Source: an uncultured Prevotella sp. (lineage in GTDB: Bacteria; Bacteroidota; Bacteroidia; Bacteroidales; Bacteroidaceae). From it: 64,000 nt of DNA. Shown here one piece after another: positions 35,705 to 44,211 of the stretch (its first letter is position 1; the number at the start of each line of letters is the position of its first letter). Location of the stretch: contig CAKQMS010000010.1 in the NCBI GenBank assembly GCA_934254985.1, forward strand, positions 1-64,000, read 5' to 3'. Below the pieces are notes generated by a model. That model was not told where the DNA came from. It saw only the letters and a program-made list of their open reading frames with translations, and did no database searches. The position numbers were made by a program, and so were the translations under genes.

Positions 35705-36451
35705 TTAATCCTTTGAATTCCAGAATGTCCAGCTAACAAAAGCTTGAAGAAGTAACATCTCAAGACCATTCTTTACTATTGCTCCTTGAGTCTTGCCTTT
35801 TTTCAAGAACAAGGTCTCGTCTGGATTATAGATTAGGTCGTAGAGTAGGGTGTGGCTATCCATAGCTTCGTAAGGAAGATTTGGACATTCATCGGTATGA
35901 GGATACATACCACATGGGGTGCAGTTTACTATCACGTTGTACTCCTTAATAATCTCAGGAGTCAACTTTTCATATTGGATAGTTCCTTCCACTTCGCGAC
36001 GGCTCACAAACATAGTCTCTAATCCGAGAGACTTGAGTCCGTAGTTAATAGCTTTGCTGGCACCACCAGTTCCAAGTATTAGAGCTTTCTTGTGGCACTT
36101 CTCCAATAGCGGTTCGATGCTTTGGGTAAAACCAATCACATCACTATTGAAGCCTTTAAGTTCTACGTCGTCACCCTTGTGAGTAACACGAATCACATTT
36201 ACCGCTCCGATAGCCCTTGCTTCAGGACTTATCGCATCAAGATAACTTATCACCTTCTCCTTATAAGGGATGGTGACATTCAGACCCTTCAGTTCAGGGT
36301 TGGCGTCAACAACTTCCATCAGATTTTCTATCGATGGAATCTCGAAATTCACATACTCTGCGTCGATTCCTTCGTTTTGGAATTTCTCGTTGAAATATCC
36401 CTTAGAGAAAGAATGAACAAGAGGATAACCGATAAGTCCGTATTTGTCCAT
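35705..36451 (-). CDS. aroE: Shikimate dehydrogenase
   Basis: A 248-residue NADPH enzyme reducing 3-dehydroshikimate to shikimate on the way to aromatic amino acids. The N-terminus GLIGYPLVHSFSKGYFNEKF binds substrate; GLNVTIPYKEKVISYLD carries the catalytic Lys; GTGGASKAINYGLKSLG is the nucleotide-binding loop; VNCTPCGMYPH is also typical. At 248 residues it is a short member. It follows ubiE by 11 bp, so the two are probably coupled. Confidence 0.94.
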   Translation of the reverse strand: MDKYGLIGYPLVHSFSKGYFNEKFQNEGIDAEYVNFEIPSIENLMEVVDANPELKGLNVTIPYKEKVISYLDAISPEARAIGAVNVIRVTHKGDDVELKGFNSDVIGFTQSIEPLLEKCHKKALILGTGGASKAINYGLKSLGLETMFVSRREVEGTIQYEKLTPEIIKEYNVIVNCTPCGMYPHTDECPNLPYEAMDSHTLLYDLIYNPDETLFLKKGKTQGAIVKNGLEMLLLQAFVSWTFWNSKD

Positions 36452-36462
36452 AAATTAACGAT

Positions 36463-37197
36463 TTATTTCTCGGCAAGATACATAGTGCAGATGCCGAAGG
36501 TGAGTCGCTTAAATGAGGCTTTTTTGAAGCCTGCTTTGTGGAATGCTTCCACCATCTGCTCGCCTTGCGGAAAGGCTTCGATAGTGGCTGTGAGATAACT
36601 ATAGGCATCGTTGTCATTAGAGACAAGTTTGCCGTAAACAGGCAGAATGGTATGCGAATAGATAGCAAATAACTGTCGCATAGGAAACGATACAGGACGT
36701 GTAAGTTCAACGATACTTAAATGTCCGCCAGGCTTCAGCACTCTGCACATTTCTTTTAATCCTTGATCCAAGTTGCCAAAGTTGCGAATACCAAAGGCTG
36801 CAGTCACGGCATCAAAAGTGTTATCAGCAAAAGACATCTTCATGCAATCTTCGCGTTGAAAACTGATTACATCCGACAGATGTTGAGCCTCAACCTTTTG
36901 GCGTCCGATATTCATCATGCCTTCCGACAGGTCGGCACCTATTATTTGCTTTGGCTTAAGCATCTTGGCTGCCTGAATAGCAAAGTCGCCTGTACCGGTA
37001 GCAATATCAAGAATATGCTGCGGATTCCATTTGGCAATCTGCTTAATAGCCTTTTTGCGCCATCCCTTGTCGATATCGAACGATAGACGATGATTCAAAG
37101 TATCGTAAGTAGGAGCTATGTTATCGAACATTTTCTCCACCAACTGACCTTTGTCTCCTTTTCCGTCGTAGGGTTTTATTTCTTCCTGTTTGTACAT
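36463..37197 (-). CDS. ubiE: Demethylmenaquinone methyltransferase
   Basis: A 244-residue SAM-dependent methyltransferase for the last step of menaquinone synthesis (UbiE/MenG family). Motifs are [21 protein letters not shown], the SAM loop [21 protein letters not shown] and [25 protein letters not shown]. As Bacteroidota use menaquinone, MenG activity is the likely role. It lies 66 bp after purC and 11 bp before aroE. Confidence 0.95.
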   Translation of the reverse strand: MYKQEEIKPYDGKGDKGQLVEKMFDNIAPTYDTLNHRLSFDIDKGWRKKAIKQIAKWNPQHILDIATGTGDFAIQAAKMLKPKQIIGADLSEGMMNIGRQKVEAQHLSDVISFQREDCMKMSFADNTFDAVTAAFGIRNFGNLDQGLKEMCRVLKPGGHLSIVELTRPVSFPMRQLFAIYSHTILPVYGKLVSNDNDAYSYLTATIEAFPQGEQMVEAFHKAGFKKASFKRLTFGICTMYLAEK

Positions 37198-37263
37198 ATT
37201 ATAGCAATAAAGGAGTTATGAGAGCAAACCTATATTTACTCCCACAACCCCTCATTATTATCT

Positions 37264-38211
37264 TTAGCGAGTAGCAAGAAACTCGCTGACATTCTTTTCG
37301 ATACGAGCTGCGATGTCACCGCCTTCGAGAGCCTTATCAAACTTCTCGCCTGTGATATGCTCGTAGAGTTCGATGTATCTCTCACTCACGCTTTCTGCAT
37401 ATTCATCAGTAATCTCAGGCATTGTCTGTCCAGGTTCGTTCATGAAGTTGTGTTCGATAAGCCATTGACGTACGAACTCCTTAGAAAGCTGCTTCTGTGG
37501 CTCACCCTTTTCAAACTTCTCCTCATAGCCGTCTGCATAGAAATAGCGGCTTGAGTCTGGTGTGTGGATTTCGTCGATAAGATATACTTTACCATCACGC
37601 TTACCAAACTCATATTTAGTATCTACGAGGATAAGACCGTGCTTTGCAGCAATTTCCTGACCACGAGCAAAAAGCTTGCGTGTGTAGTCTTCCATCACTG
37701 CATAGTCTTCTGCGCTAACGATACCCTGAGCGATAATTTCTTCTTTAGAGATGTTGAGGTCGTGACCCTCATCAGCCTTTGTAGTAGGAGTGATAATAGG
37801 CTCTGGGAAACGCTGGTTTTCCTTCATTCCCTCAGGAAGCTTTACACCACAAATCTCACGACAACCATTCTTGTAGTCGCGCCATGCTGAACCTGTAAGG
37901 ATACCGCGGATAATCATTTCTACGCGGAAGCCTTCGCATTTCAATCCAACTGTCACCATAGGGTCTGGAGTAGCAAGCTTCCAGTTAGGACAGATGTCTG
38001 CTGTAGCGTCAAGGAACTTAGCAGCTATCTGGTTCAATACCTGACCTTTGAAAGGAATACCCTTTGGCAAAATAACATCAAATGCCGAAATACGGTCTGT
38101 TGCCACCATCACCATGATGTCATCATTGATGTTGTAAACGTCACGAACTTTGCCGTGATAAACACTCTTCTGTCCATTGAAATGGAAATCAGTCGTTGTT
38201 AATGCTTTCAT
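37264..38211 (-). CDS. purC: Phosphoribosylaminoimidazole-succinocarboxamide synthase
   Basis: A 315-residue SAICAR synthetase joining aspartate to CAIR in purine synthesis. [27 protein letters not shown] near the N-terminus, [17 protein letters not shown] ([14 protein letters not shown]) and [12 protein letters not shown] are family signatures. The length matches the longer eukaryote-like form rather than the ~237-residue E. coli form. Its ATG at 38211 lies 23 bp inside the end of phoH, a sign of translational coupling. Confidence 0.95.
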   Translation of the reverse strand: MKALTTTDFHFNGQKSVYHGKVRDVYNINDDIMVMVATDRISAFDVILPKGIPFKGQVLNQIAAKFLDATADICPNWKLATPDPMVTVGLKCEGFRVEMIIRGILTGSAWRDYKNGCREICGVKLPEGMKENQRFPEPIITPTTKADEGHDLNISKEEIIAQGIVSAEDYAVMEDYTRKLFARGQEIAAKHGLILVDTKYEFGKRDGKVYLIDEIHTPDSSRYFYADGYEEKFEKGEPQKQLSKEFVRQWLIEHNFMNEPGQTMPEITDEYAESVSERYIELYEHITGEKFDKALEGGDIAARIEKNVSEFLATR

Positions 38212-39169
38212 CTCTGTTATCTTTTTTTAAAGTTGCTTTATCATAAGCGTCGTAGGCATTCACGATACGAGTCACGAGTTTGTGTCTCACGATATCCTTC
38301 TGATTGAAGTATACCATCGCTATACCTTCTGTGTTTTTCAATATTGACAACGCCTCGCGCAGTCCGCATTTCGATTGTTTTGGCAAGTCAACCTGTGTAA
38401 GGTCGCCTGTAATCATCATTTTTGTGTTCCATCCCATACGGGTCAAGAACATGCGCAATTGGGCTGGGGTGGTATTTTGTGCCTCATCTAGTATTACTAT
38501 GGCGTCGCTCAAAGTACGTCCACGCATAAATGCCAATGGGCAAATCTGAATTATTCGTTTCTCCATCATATCCTGAAGTTTTACTCCTGGGAGCATATCT
38601 TCAAGGGCATCATAGAGAGGTTGTAGATACGGATCTATCTTATCTTTGATATCACCAGGAAGGAAACCTAACTTCTCTCCGGCCTCAACAGCAGGACGAC
38701 AGAGAATAATCTTCTTTGCGGTCTTTTCCTTCAAAGCCTTTACAGCAAGAGCGATGCTAAGATAGGTTTTACCAGTTCCTGCAGGACCTACTGCAAATAT
38801 CATATCGTTTTCGTAATAGGCATCGATAAGCTTCTGCTGGTTTTCGGATTTACTCTTTATAGGGCGACCAGACATGCTGTATACGATAACTCCTTTCGAG
38901 CTTTCTGAAGCTGTTTTGCGTCCCTTAATGATATCAAGGATATCTTCCTCCGATATTGTATTGTGAGTCAACAGATGCTTTCGCATTGTTTCCACATCTT
39001 CCTCTATCTTAGCTATTTCCTCCTCGTCGCCAAGAACTCGCAAAACGTTGCCACGAGCCATTATCCTTAGCTTAGGAAATAACGATTTCACCATCTGCAA
39101 ATGACAGTTGCCTACACCATAGAACATTATTGGATCTATGTCTTCGAGTACAATATGTTTCTCTATCAA
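38189..39169 (-). CDS. PhoH family ATPase
   Basis: A 326-residue PhoH-like protein. An N-terminal ~95-residue region ([25 protein letters not shown]) has a KH-like look, and the PhoH ATPase domain follows: Walker A GPAGTGKT, Walker [16 protein letters not shown], and GDLTQVDLP. PhoH proteins are linked to RNA metabolism and ribosome quality control, often next to ybeY; ybeY is not beside it here. It leads the run to pyrF and overlaps purC by 23 bp. A full promoter is at 39205-39235. Confidence 0.93.
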   Translation of the reverse strand: MIEKHIVLEDIDPIMFYGVGNCHLQMVKSLFPKLRIMARGNVLRVLGDEEEIAKIEEDVETMRKHLLTHNTISEEDILDIIKGRKTASESSKGVIVYSMSGRPIKSKSENQQKLIDAYYENDMIFAVGPAGTGKTYLSIALAVKALKEKTAKKIILCRPAVEAGEKLGFLPGDIKDKIDPYLQPLYDALEDMLPGVKLQDMMEKRIIQICPLAFMRGRTLSDAIVILDEAQNTTPAQLRMFLTRMGWNTKMMITGDLTQVDLPKQSKCGLREALSILKNTEGIAMVYFNQKDIVRHKLVTRIVNAYDAYDKATLKKDNRDESINND

Positions 39170-39204
39170 AGTCTTATTCTTATTATTTAATTTGTTAAAC
39201 GCTG

Positions 39205-39235
39205 CAAAATTACAACTTTAATTGCGAAACACAAA
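39205..39235 (-). promoter_or_regulatory. Promoter of the phoH-purC run
   Basis: On the minus strand TTTG (39232-39235), a 19-bp spacer and TAATTTTG (39205-39212) match the consensus, 35 bp upstream of phoH. Confidence 0.7.
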
Positions 39236-39317
39236 ATAAAGCGTCAAATATTTCTATTTGTAAGAGTATAACTCTGATTATCTAATTATAAAAACTGTTT
39301 ATTTTCTTTTTAATTCT

Positions 39318-39348
39318 TTTGAAATTACGTATTCTTGTATTATCTTTG
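39318..39348 (+). promoter_or_regulatory. Promoter of the DUF5715 gene
   Basis: TTTG at 39318-39321, a 19-bp spacer and TATCTTTG at 39341-39348. The ATG at 39375 lies 26 bp downstream. Confidence 0.7.
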
Positions 39349-39374
39349 CATGTCGAAAAAAACAAATATAGAAA

Positions 39375-40190
39375 ATGAAAAAATCGAAATCTGCATACCT
39401 TCAGGGCTTTATTGCAACCACCATCACACTTGCTCTTGTAAGATGTGTTTTTCCAAGTGTAGCAGGCAACATGGACGAGAATTCAGCCATTACATCGAAA
39501 CAAACATCCATAGACAGAACAAGCAAAGATAGCGTTGCAAATGAATTAATTGACAATCAGGCAAATAACTTTGTTGCTCATTCGGTAAAATCGAGGTTTT
39601 TCGCCCCTGACGGTTCTCTTACTAAAAATAAAATATGGAGTGTACCTGGATTTCAGAACACATTCCCAGACCAAAATGACGTTCAGCTAGCTTCTGCACA
39701 AAAATGGGGAGTAAAACCTGTACACAATCGAGCTGATGCAGAAAAGCGCAAGGCAGAACTTGTTTATATTGGCTCTAATCCATTCTTCCATGTAGACAAG
39801 CTCAACAATAGTATTCCTTATCTTGTTCCTCGCGCTTCGATTTTGCTACAGGATATTGGTCGCAACTTCTTTGATAGCCTACAATGTAAGGGTATTCCTT
39901 TGCACAAGATTATTGTAACAAGCGTGCTTCGTACTACTGACGATGTAGCTCGTCTTCGCCAACGCAATAGTAATGCAACGGAGAATAGTTGCCACCTTTA
40001 TGCCACTACTTTCGACGTATGTTATAATAGGTATAAGACAGTAGAGGCTCCTGGCGAACAACGTCGAGCTGTCAGAAATGACACGTTGAAATGGGTGTTT
40101 AGCGAAGTTTTGCAAGATATGCGAGAGGCTAATCGTTGCTGGATTAAGTATGAAGTAAAGCAGGGTTGCTTCCACATCACGGTAAGATAA
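39375..40190 (+). CDS. DUF5715 family protein, M15-peptidase-like
   Basis: A 271-residue protein with an N-terminal hydrophobic segment (about 10-30) that probably exports or anchors it. The core SVLRTTDDVARLRQRN, then SCHLYATTFD (205-214), and CFHITV (265-270) follow the VanY/M15 zinc-peptidase pattern SxHxxGxAxD ... H, with His207, Asp214 and His267 as likely metal ligands; Gly and Ala of the pattern are changed. Glu260 may be the general base. I recall this family as DUF5715 in Bacteroidales. A role in trimming peptidoglycan peptides is inferred, not shown. A TPR gene follows 53 bp later. Confidence 0.75.
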   Translation: MKKSKSAYLQGFIATTITLALVRCVFPSVAGNMDENSAITSKQTSIDRTSKDSVANELIDNQANNFVAHSVKSRFFAPDGSLTKNKIWSVPGFQNTFPDQNDVQLASAQKWGVKPVHNRADAEKRKAELVYIGSNPFFHVDKLNNSIPYLVPRASILLQDIGRNFFDSLQCKGIPLHKIIVTSVLRTTDDVARLRQRNSNATENSCHLYATTFDVCYNRYKTVEAPGEQRRAVRNDTLKWVFSEVLQDMREANRCWIKYEVKQGCFHITVR

Positions 40191-40243
40191 TTCTTGTTTG
40201 CCCCATACAACCAGAACAAAGATAAAATGAGAAAAAATTGCTT

Positions 40244-40936
40244 ATGAACAAGAATCTTTTAGTTAGTATATTGTTATCTTTTGGACTTCCATCTTTTGTT
40301 GAAGCCCAAGAAGCTAACCCATTGCGCGACAGCCTAAAAGTTGCTGCAGAAATATTGGCGTACCATCCAGATTCTGTTGACTTATTACTAAAAAAAGCAG
40401 CATGGAATATAGAACTCGAGCAATGGCAATATGCTAAGGATTCTTATGACATAGTACTTGCTAAAGAGCCTGCAAATATAGCGGCTCTATATTTTCGCGC
40501 TTATGCCAACGAGCGATTAAACCGATTTAATTTTGCTCGCCTTGACTATGAGCAGCTTTTGAGTATTGTGCCAGGCAATTATCAAGCTCAACTTGGCTTA
40601 GCTCTCCTCAACCACAAAAGCAAACATTATACTGAGGCCATGGATATGATGAACCATCTTGCTTCGCAATTTCCGGATAGCGCTGTGGTTTTTGCTGCTC
40701 GCGCTAATATGGAGAAAGATCGCAAGATGTATTCTGTCGCTGAATACGACATCACCAAGGCTATTAATCTCGACCCTAAAAATGCGGACTATCTAATGAT
40801 GCGAGCTGACTTGAGAGCGAAACTTGGTTTGTGGCCAGATGCCAAAGCCGATCTAAAGAAGCTTATTCAGCTTGGTGTTTCACCAGTTTCGCTACAAGAT
40901 TTATATACAAGAGTGAGCAAACGTAAACGAAAGTAA
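40244..40936 (+). CDS. Periplasmic TPR protein
   Basis: A 230-residue protein with a signal peptide (MNKNLLVSILLSFGLPSFVEA, cleavage near EAQ) and a string of tetratricopeptide repeats from ~50 to ~215 (AALYFRAYANERLNRFNFARLDYEQLL, YSVAEYDITKAINLDPKNADYLMMRADLRAKLG). I start at the ATG at 40244 rather than the in-frame TTG at 40238. TPRs act as protein-binding scaffolds; the partner may be the preceding DUF5715 protein, but this is guesswork. It ends before a repeat-bearing convergent gap shared with queC. Confidence 0.8.
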   Translation: MNKNLLVSILLSFGLPSFVEAQEANPLRDSLKVAAEILAYHPDSVDLLLKKAAWNIELEQWQYAKDSYDIVLAKEPANIAALYFRAYANERLNRFNFARLDYEQLLSIVPGNYQAQLGLALLNHKSKHYTEAMDMMNHLASQFPDSAVVFAARANMEKDRKMYSVAEYDITKAINLDPKNADYLMMRADLRAKLGLWPDAKADLKKLIQLGVSPVSLQDLYTRVSKRKRK

Positions 40937-41034
40937 GCACTTTCAGCTAACAACAATTTAGTAAAACCAATTGTTTTATTAAAAATCCAATTATATTGAG
41001 CAAAAACTATTTTAAATAAAACACCCTAAAAAAT

Positions 41035-41115
41035 GAAGCAGGCTTCGATGCCCGATGAAGCCTGCTTCATGTGCCAACGAAGCCTGCTTCGTTGGGCATC
41101 GAAGCTTATATCATT
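41035..41115. repeat. 22-bp-period tandem array 2 (three units plus a partial)
   Basis: Units start at 41035, 41057, 41079 and 41101, an exact 22-bp spacing. Each has a 12-bp near-palindrome, GAAGCCTGCTTC in units 2 and 3 and its complement GAAGCAGGCTTC in unit 1, then a 10-bp variable part. The tails of units 1 and 3 (GATGCCCGAT, GTTGGGCATC) are nearly complementary to each other, so several alternative hairpins can form. A T-rich run follows unit 4. It lies between the convergent TPR and queC genes and may also stop transcription. Confidence 0.8.
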
Positions 41116-41181
41116 TTTTTCCCTATATTTTTAGAAAAAAATACTCACCTCGAACTTACGAGATGAGTATTAAGAATATAG

Positions 41182-41835
41182 TTATTCTTCGTATTCTGTG
41201 TTGTCTTCTATTCCTGCTCCCTCAAGAGCCTCTTTACGCTCTACACATGTGCCACATTTGCCACAATGCTTTTCGCCACCTTTATAGCAACTCCATGTTT
41301 CGGTATAATCGATGCCAAGACGTTTACCTATGGCGGCGATGTCGGTCTTGGTGATATTGGTATATGGTGCACAAACCTTAACATTGACATATGTTCCTGC
41401 CGAGGCAGCAGCATCAATGGCAGAAATAAATTCTGGACGGCAGTCAGGATATATAGTATGGTCGCCACCATGGTTTGCAATAAGCACCTTGGTGAGGTTG
41501 CGACTTTCGGCTATTCCTACAGCTATAGCAAGCATGATGCCATTACGGAAAGGCACAACCGTAGACTTCATATTAGCGTCGGCATAATGGCCTTCTGGTA
41601 TGGCATCGGCACCTTGAAGCAACGAACTCTTGAAATATTGATGCATGAAGTCGAGAGGTATGATGATATGCTCAATCCCCAAACGTTCGCAATGCATCTT
41701 AGCAAAAGGAATTTCACGAGCGTTGTGGTTACTACCATAGTCGAATGATATACCTAAGGCTATTTCGTCTTTCTTGTCGTAGAGTAGGGTGATGGAATCC
41801 ATTCCGCCACTCACAATGATTACAGAAGTTTTCAT
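41182..41835 (-). CDS. queC: 7-cyano-7-deazaguanine synthase
   Basis: A 217-residue ATP-dependent enzyme converting CDG to preQ0, the precursor of queuosine in tRNA. The pyrophosphatase loop SGGMDS lies at 9-14, and the zinc site uses Cys183, Cys191, Cys194 and Cys197 near the C-terminus. It follows radA by 32 bp and is probably transcribed with it. Other queuosine genes are absent from the window. No preQ1 riboswitch was seen upstream, as the promoter lies ahead of radA. Confidence 0.95.
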   Translation of the reverse strand: MKTSVIIVSGGMDSITLLYDKKDEIALGISFDYGSNHNAREIPFAKMHCERLGIEHIIIPLDFMHQYFKSSLLQGADAIPEGHYADANMKSTVVPFRNGIMLAIAVGIAESRNLTKVLIANHGGDHTIYPDCRPEFISAIDAAASAGTYVNVKVCAPYTNITKTDIAAIGKRLGIDYTETWSCYKGGEKHCGKCGTCVERKEALEGAGIEDNTEYEE

Positions 41836-41867
41836 ATTATTGTTTCTTATTATTTTTGTTTGTTTAT

Positions 41868-43259
41868 TTATCCAAAGAGATAACGAAGCGCCTCTTCAAC
41901 CTTACGTACAGGATGTAGAGAGATTTTGAATTTCGATGTATCAAGACCCTGCATGTTGTGAGATGGCACAATCATATCTGTAAAGCCGAGTTTCTGAGCT
42001 TCAGCTATACGCTGAACAATGCGGCTCACAGGGCGCACTTCGCCACTCAATCCCACTTCGCCAGCCATACACCATCCTGTTTCAATGGCAGTATCAACGT
42101 TGCTTGACAGCACGGCAGCAATAACACTAAGATCCATAGCGAGATCTGTAACTCGCAAACCACCAGCGATATTTACAAAGACATCCTTCTGCATGAGCTT
42201 AAAGCCTACGCGCTTTTCGAGAACAGCAAGGAGCATATTTAGTCGACGCTGATCGAAACCTGTGGCTGAACGTTGTGGAGTTCCATAAGCTGCCGACGAT
42301 ACCAAAGCTTGAGTTTCAACAAGAAATGGTCGCACACCCTCAATAGCTGAGCTTATGGCAATTCCTGAAAGTCCATTATGGTCTTGCGACAAGAGCAGTT
42401 CTGAAGGATTTGCCACCTGACGCAATCCCTGCTGATGCATCTCATAGATTCCAAGTTCGGCTGTGCTACCGAAGCGGTTTTTGGTAGAGCGCAGAATGCG
42501 GTACATATAATGGTTGTCACCCTCAAACTGGATAACTGTATCGACGATATGTTCAAGAATCTTTGGACCTGCTATAGTTCCTTCCTTATTTATATGACCT
42601 ATAAGGAGTACGGGTACACCACTTGTTTTAGCAAAGCGGAGTAGGGCAGAAGCACATTCTCTGACCTGAGTAACACTACCAGGAGAACTATCTACATCGG
42701 CTGTAGAAATGGTTTGTATGGAGTCGATAACAACAAATTCTGGCTTAACCTCTGTAATATGTTTAAAGATGTCTTCAAGAGATGTTTCACACAGAATCAT
42801 AACGTTGTCGGCAGCATCTGGGTTGATTCTCATAGCACGCATCTTTAGTTGATGTGCACTCTCCTCGCCGCTCACATAGAGTATGCGACGGTCGGGCATA
42901 TTGAGCACCGTCTGCAGCGTGAGAGTACTTTTACCGATACCAGGCTCACCACCAAGCAAGACTATGCTTCCACGTACGAGTCCACCTCCAAGTACACGGT
43001 TAAGCTCGTTGTCGTGCATATCGATACGTGGCTCGTCTTGCGAAGATATATCTTTTAGAAACATAGGCTTAGCGCCACTATGCGACATAGCACGATGCAT
43101 ATCGACAGCAGCATTACGAGCAGCCTGACTACCAGTATCGGCAGACACTCGAAGTTCCTTAAAGGTGTTCCATTGTCCACAAGACGGACATTTACCTATC
43201 CATTTTGCCGACTCCTGTCCGCAGTTGGAACATACATAAACAGTCTTATCTTTTGCCAT
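41868..43259 (-). CDS. radA: DNA repair protein RadA (Sms)
   Basis: A 463-residue RecA-like ATPase promoting branch migration in recombination. The zinc finger uses Cys10, 13, 24 and 27; Walker A is GGEPGIGKST with Lys110; the RadA-specific KNRFG motif is in STKNRFGSTAELGIYEM; the C-terminal Lon-protease-like domain covers ~285-450. Length and layout are normal. Its promoter (43267-43297) starts within 10 bp of the ATG and overlaps the divergent lipoprotein promoter region. Confidence 0.96.
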   Translation of the reverse strand: MAKDKTVYVCSNCGQESAKWIGKCPSCGQWNTFKELRVSADTGSQAARNAAVDMHRAMSHSGAKPMFLKDISSQDEPRIDMHDNELNRVLGGGLVRGSIVLLGGEPGIGKSTLTLQTVLNMPDRRILYVSGEESAHQLKMRAMRINPDAADNVMILCETSLEDIFKHITEVKPEFVVIDSIQTISTADVDSSPGSVTQVRECASALLRFAKTSGVPVLLIGHINKEGTIAGPKILEHIVDTVIQFEGDNHYMYRILRSTKNRFGSTAELGIYEMHQQGLRQVANPSELLLSQDHNGLSGIAISSAIEGVRPFLVETQALVSSAAYGTPQRSATGFDQRRLNMLLAVLEKRVGFKLMQKDVFVNIAGGLRVTDLAMDLSVIAAVLSSNVDTAIETGWCMAGEVGLSGEVRPVSRIVQRIAEAQKLGFTDMIVPSHNMQGLDTSKFKISLHPVRKVEEALRYLFG

Positions 43260-43266
43260 AATGCCA

Positions 43267-43297
43267 CAAAATTACTAATATTTTTTTTTGTTACAAA
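43267..43297 (-). promoter_or_regulatory. Promoter of radA-queC
   Basis: On the minus strand TTTG (43294-43297), a 19-bp spacer and TAATTTTG (43267-43274). The -7 box lies only 7 bp from the radA ATG, so the transcript may be nearly leaderless. Confidence 0.6.
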
Positions 43298-43306
43298 ATA
43301 AATGCT

Positions 43307-43314
43307 TATTTTTG
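43307..43314 (+). promoter_or_regulatory. -7 box for the solute-binding lipoprotein gene
   Basis: TATTTTTG, 20 bp before the ATG at 43335. The nearest TTTG (43287-43290) is 16 bp away, shorter than usual. It lies back to back with the radA promoter. Confidence 0.5.
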
Positions 43315-43334
43315 CATAGAATAAGAAACAATTC

Positions 43335-44210
43335 ATGAAAAGATACATTATATATATAGCAGCTATGATAGCCATGCTGAATTTGGCTACATCGTGTGAT
43401 GAAACAAGCCAAGAAAAGCAACGCCTGTCGTATAAACAGCGCATGGAGCTTCGCCGACAAGACTCGTTGGCGTTGAAAGTAGGCGTAACGCCAACTATGG
43501 ACTGTCTACCAATATTCGTAGCTAAAGAGCGTGGAATGTTTGATAATGACAGTCTGCAAGTGAACCTCAGATTGCGCAATTCACATCTCGACCTCGATAC
43601 ATTGTTGGCTGGAGGATATATAGAGGGTGCTGCTACAGAACGTGTTCGCGCTTCAAAGCTTGAAGCCAAGGGATGCCAGTTGAAGTATGTTGCAGAAACT
43701 AACCTTGGATGGAAATTCATCACAAATAAAGCACAACGAATCAAGAAGTTTGAGCAATTGGCTGATAAGATGATTGCAATGACACGTTTTTCGGCTACCG
43801 ACTCGCTTGCAGACGTGGCTATAGCTAAGGCTAAAGTAAAAGAAGGTATCTATAAAATTCAAATCAACGATGTGAAATTGCGACTAAAAATGTTGTTGAA
43901 CAACGAGATGGATGCAATGCTTCTACCACAGCCTCAAGCTACAACAGCCTTGCTCCATAATCACAAGGAGATTGCCGATAGCGCATTCTCGCAAACACAT
44001 GTTGGCGTGATAGCTTTCCGCAAAAAGGCTATGGAAGATAATCGCAGAAAGCAACAATTGAAATCGTTTGTAAAAGCATACAACGAAGCTTGCGACTCGA
44101 TAAATAAATATGGTGTGGGTAGCTATGCCGACGTGATAAAGAAATATACTGAAGCCGACTATAAGACTATCAAGGCTTTACCTAAACTTAACTATAAGCA
44201 CGCAAAATAA
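43335..44210 (+). CDS. ABC-type solute-binding lipoprotein (NMT1/SsuA-like)
   Basis: A 291-residue lipoprotein: signal MKRYIIYIAAMIAMLNLATSC with Cys21 as the lipid site. The mature part has a periplasmic-binding-protein pattern like the NMT1/SsuA branch: LKVGVTPTMDCLPIFVAKERGMF (48-70) and later AMLLPQPQATTALL. No ABC permease or ATPase gene is near, so either the partner is elsewhere or the fold has been reused for another purpose. It is followed after 1 bp by a 721-residue TPR protein gene, which must be co-transcribed. Confidence 0.75.
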   Translation: MKRYIIYIAAMIAMLNLATSCDETSQEKQRLSYKQRMELRRQDSLALKVGVTPTMDCLPIFVAKERGMFDNDSLQVNLRLRNSHLDLDTLLAGGYIEGAATERVRASKLEAKGCQLKYVAETNLGWKFITNKAQRIKKFEQLADKMIAMTRFSATDSLADVAIAKAKVKEGIYKIQINDVKLRLKMLLNNEMDAMLLPQPQATTALLHNHKEIADSAFSQTHVGVIAFRKKAMEDNRRKQQLKSFVKAYNEACDSINKYGVGSYADVIKKYTEADYKTIKALPKLNYKHAK

Positions 44211-44211
44211 T

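Noticed and set aside
41035..41115. CRISPR array
   Set aside because: Units are only 22 bp with 10-bp spacers and few copies, with no cas genes or leader in the window. The layout fits nested hairpins better.
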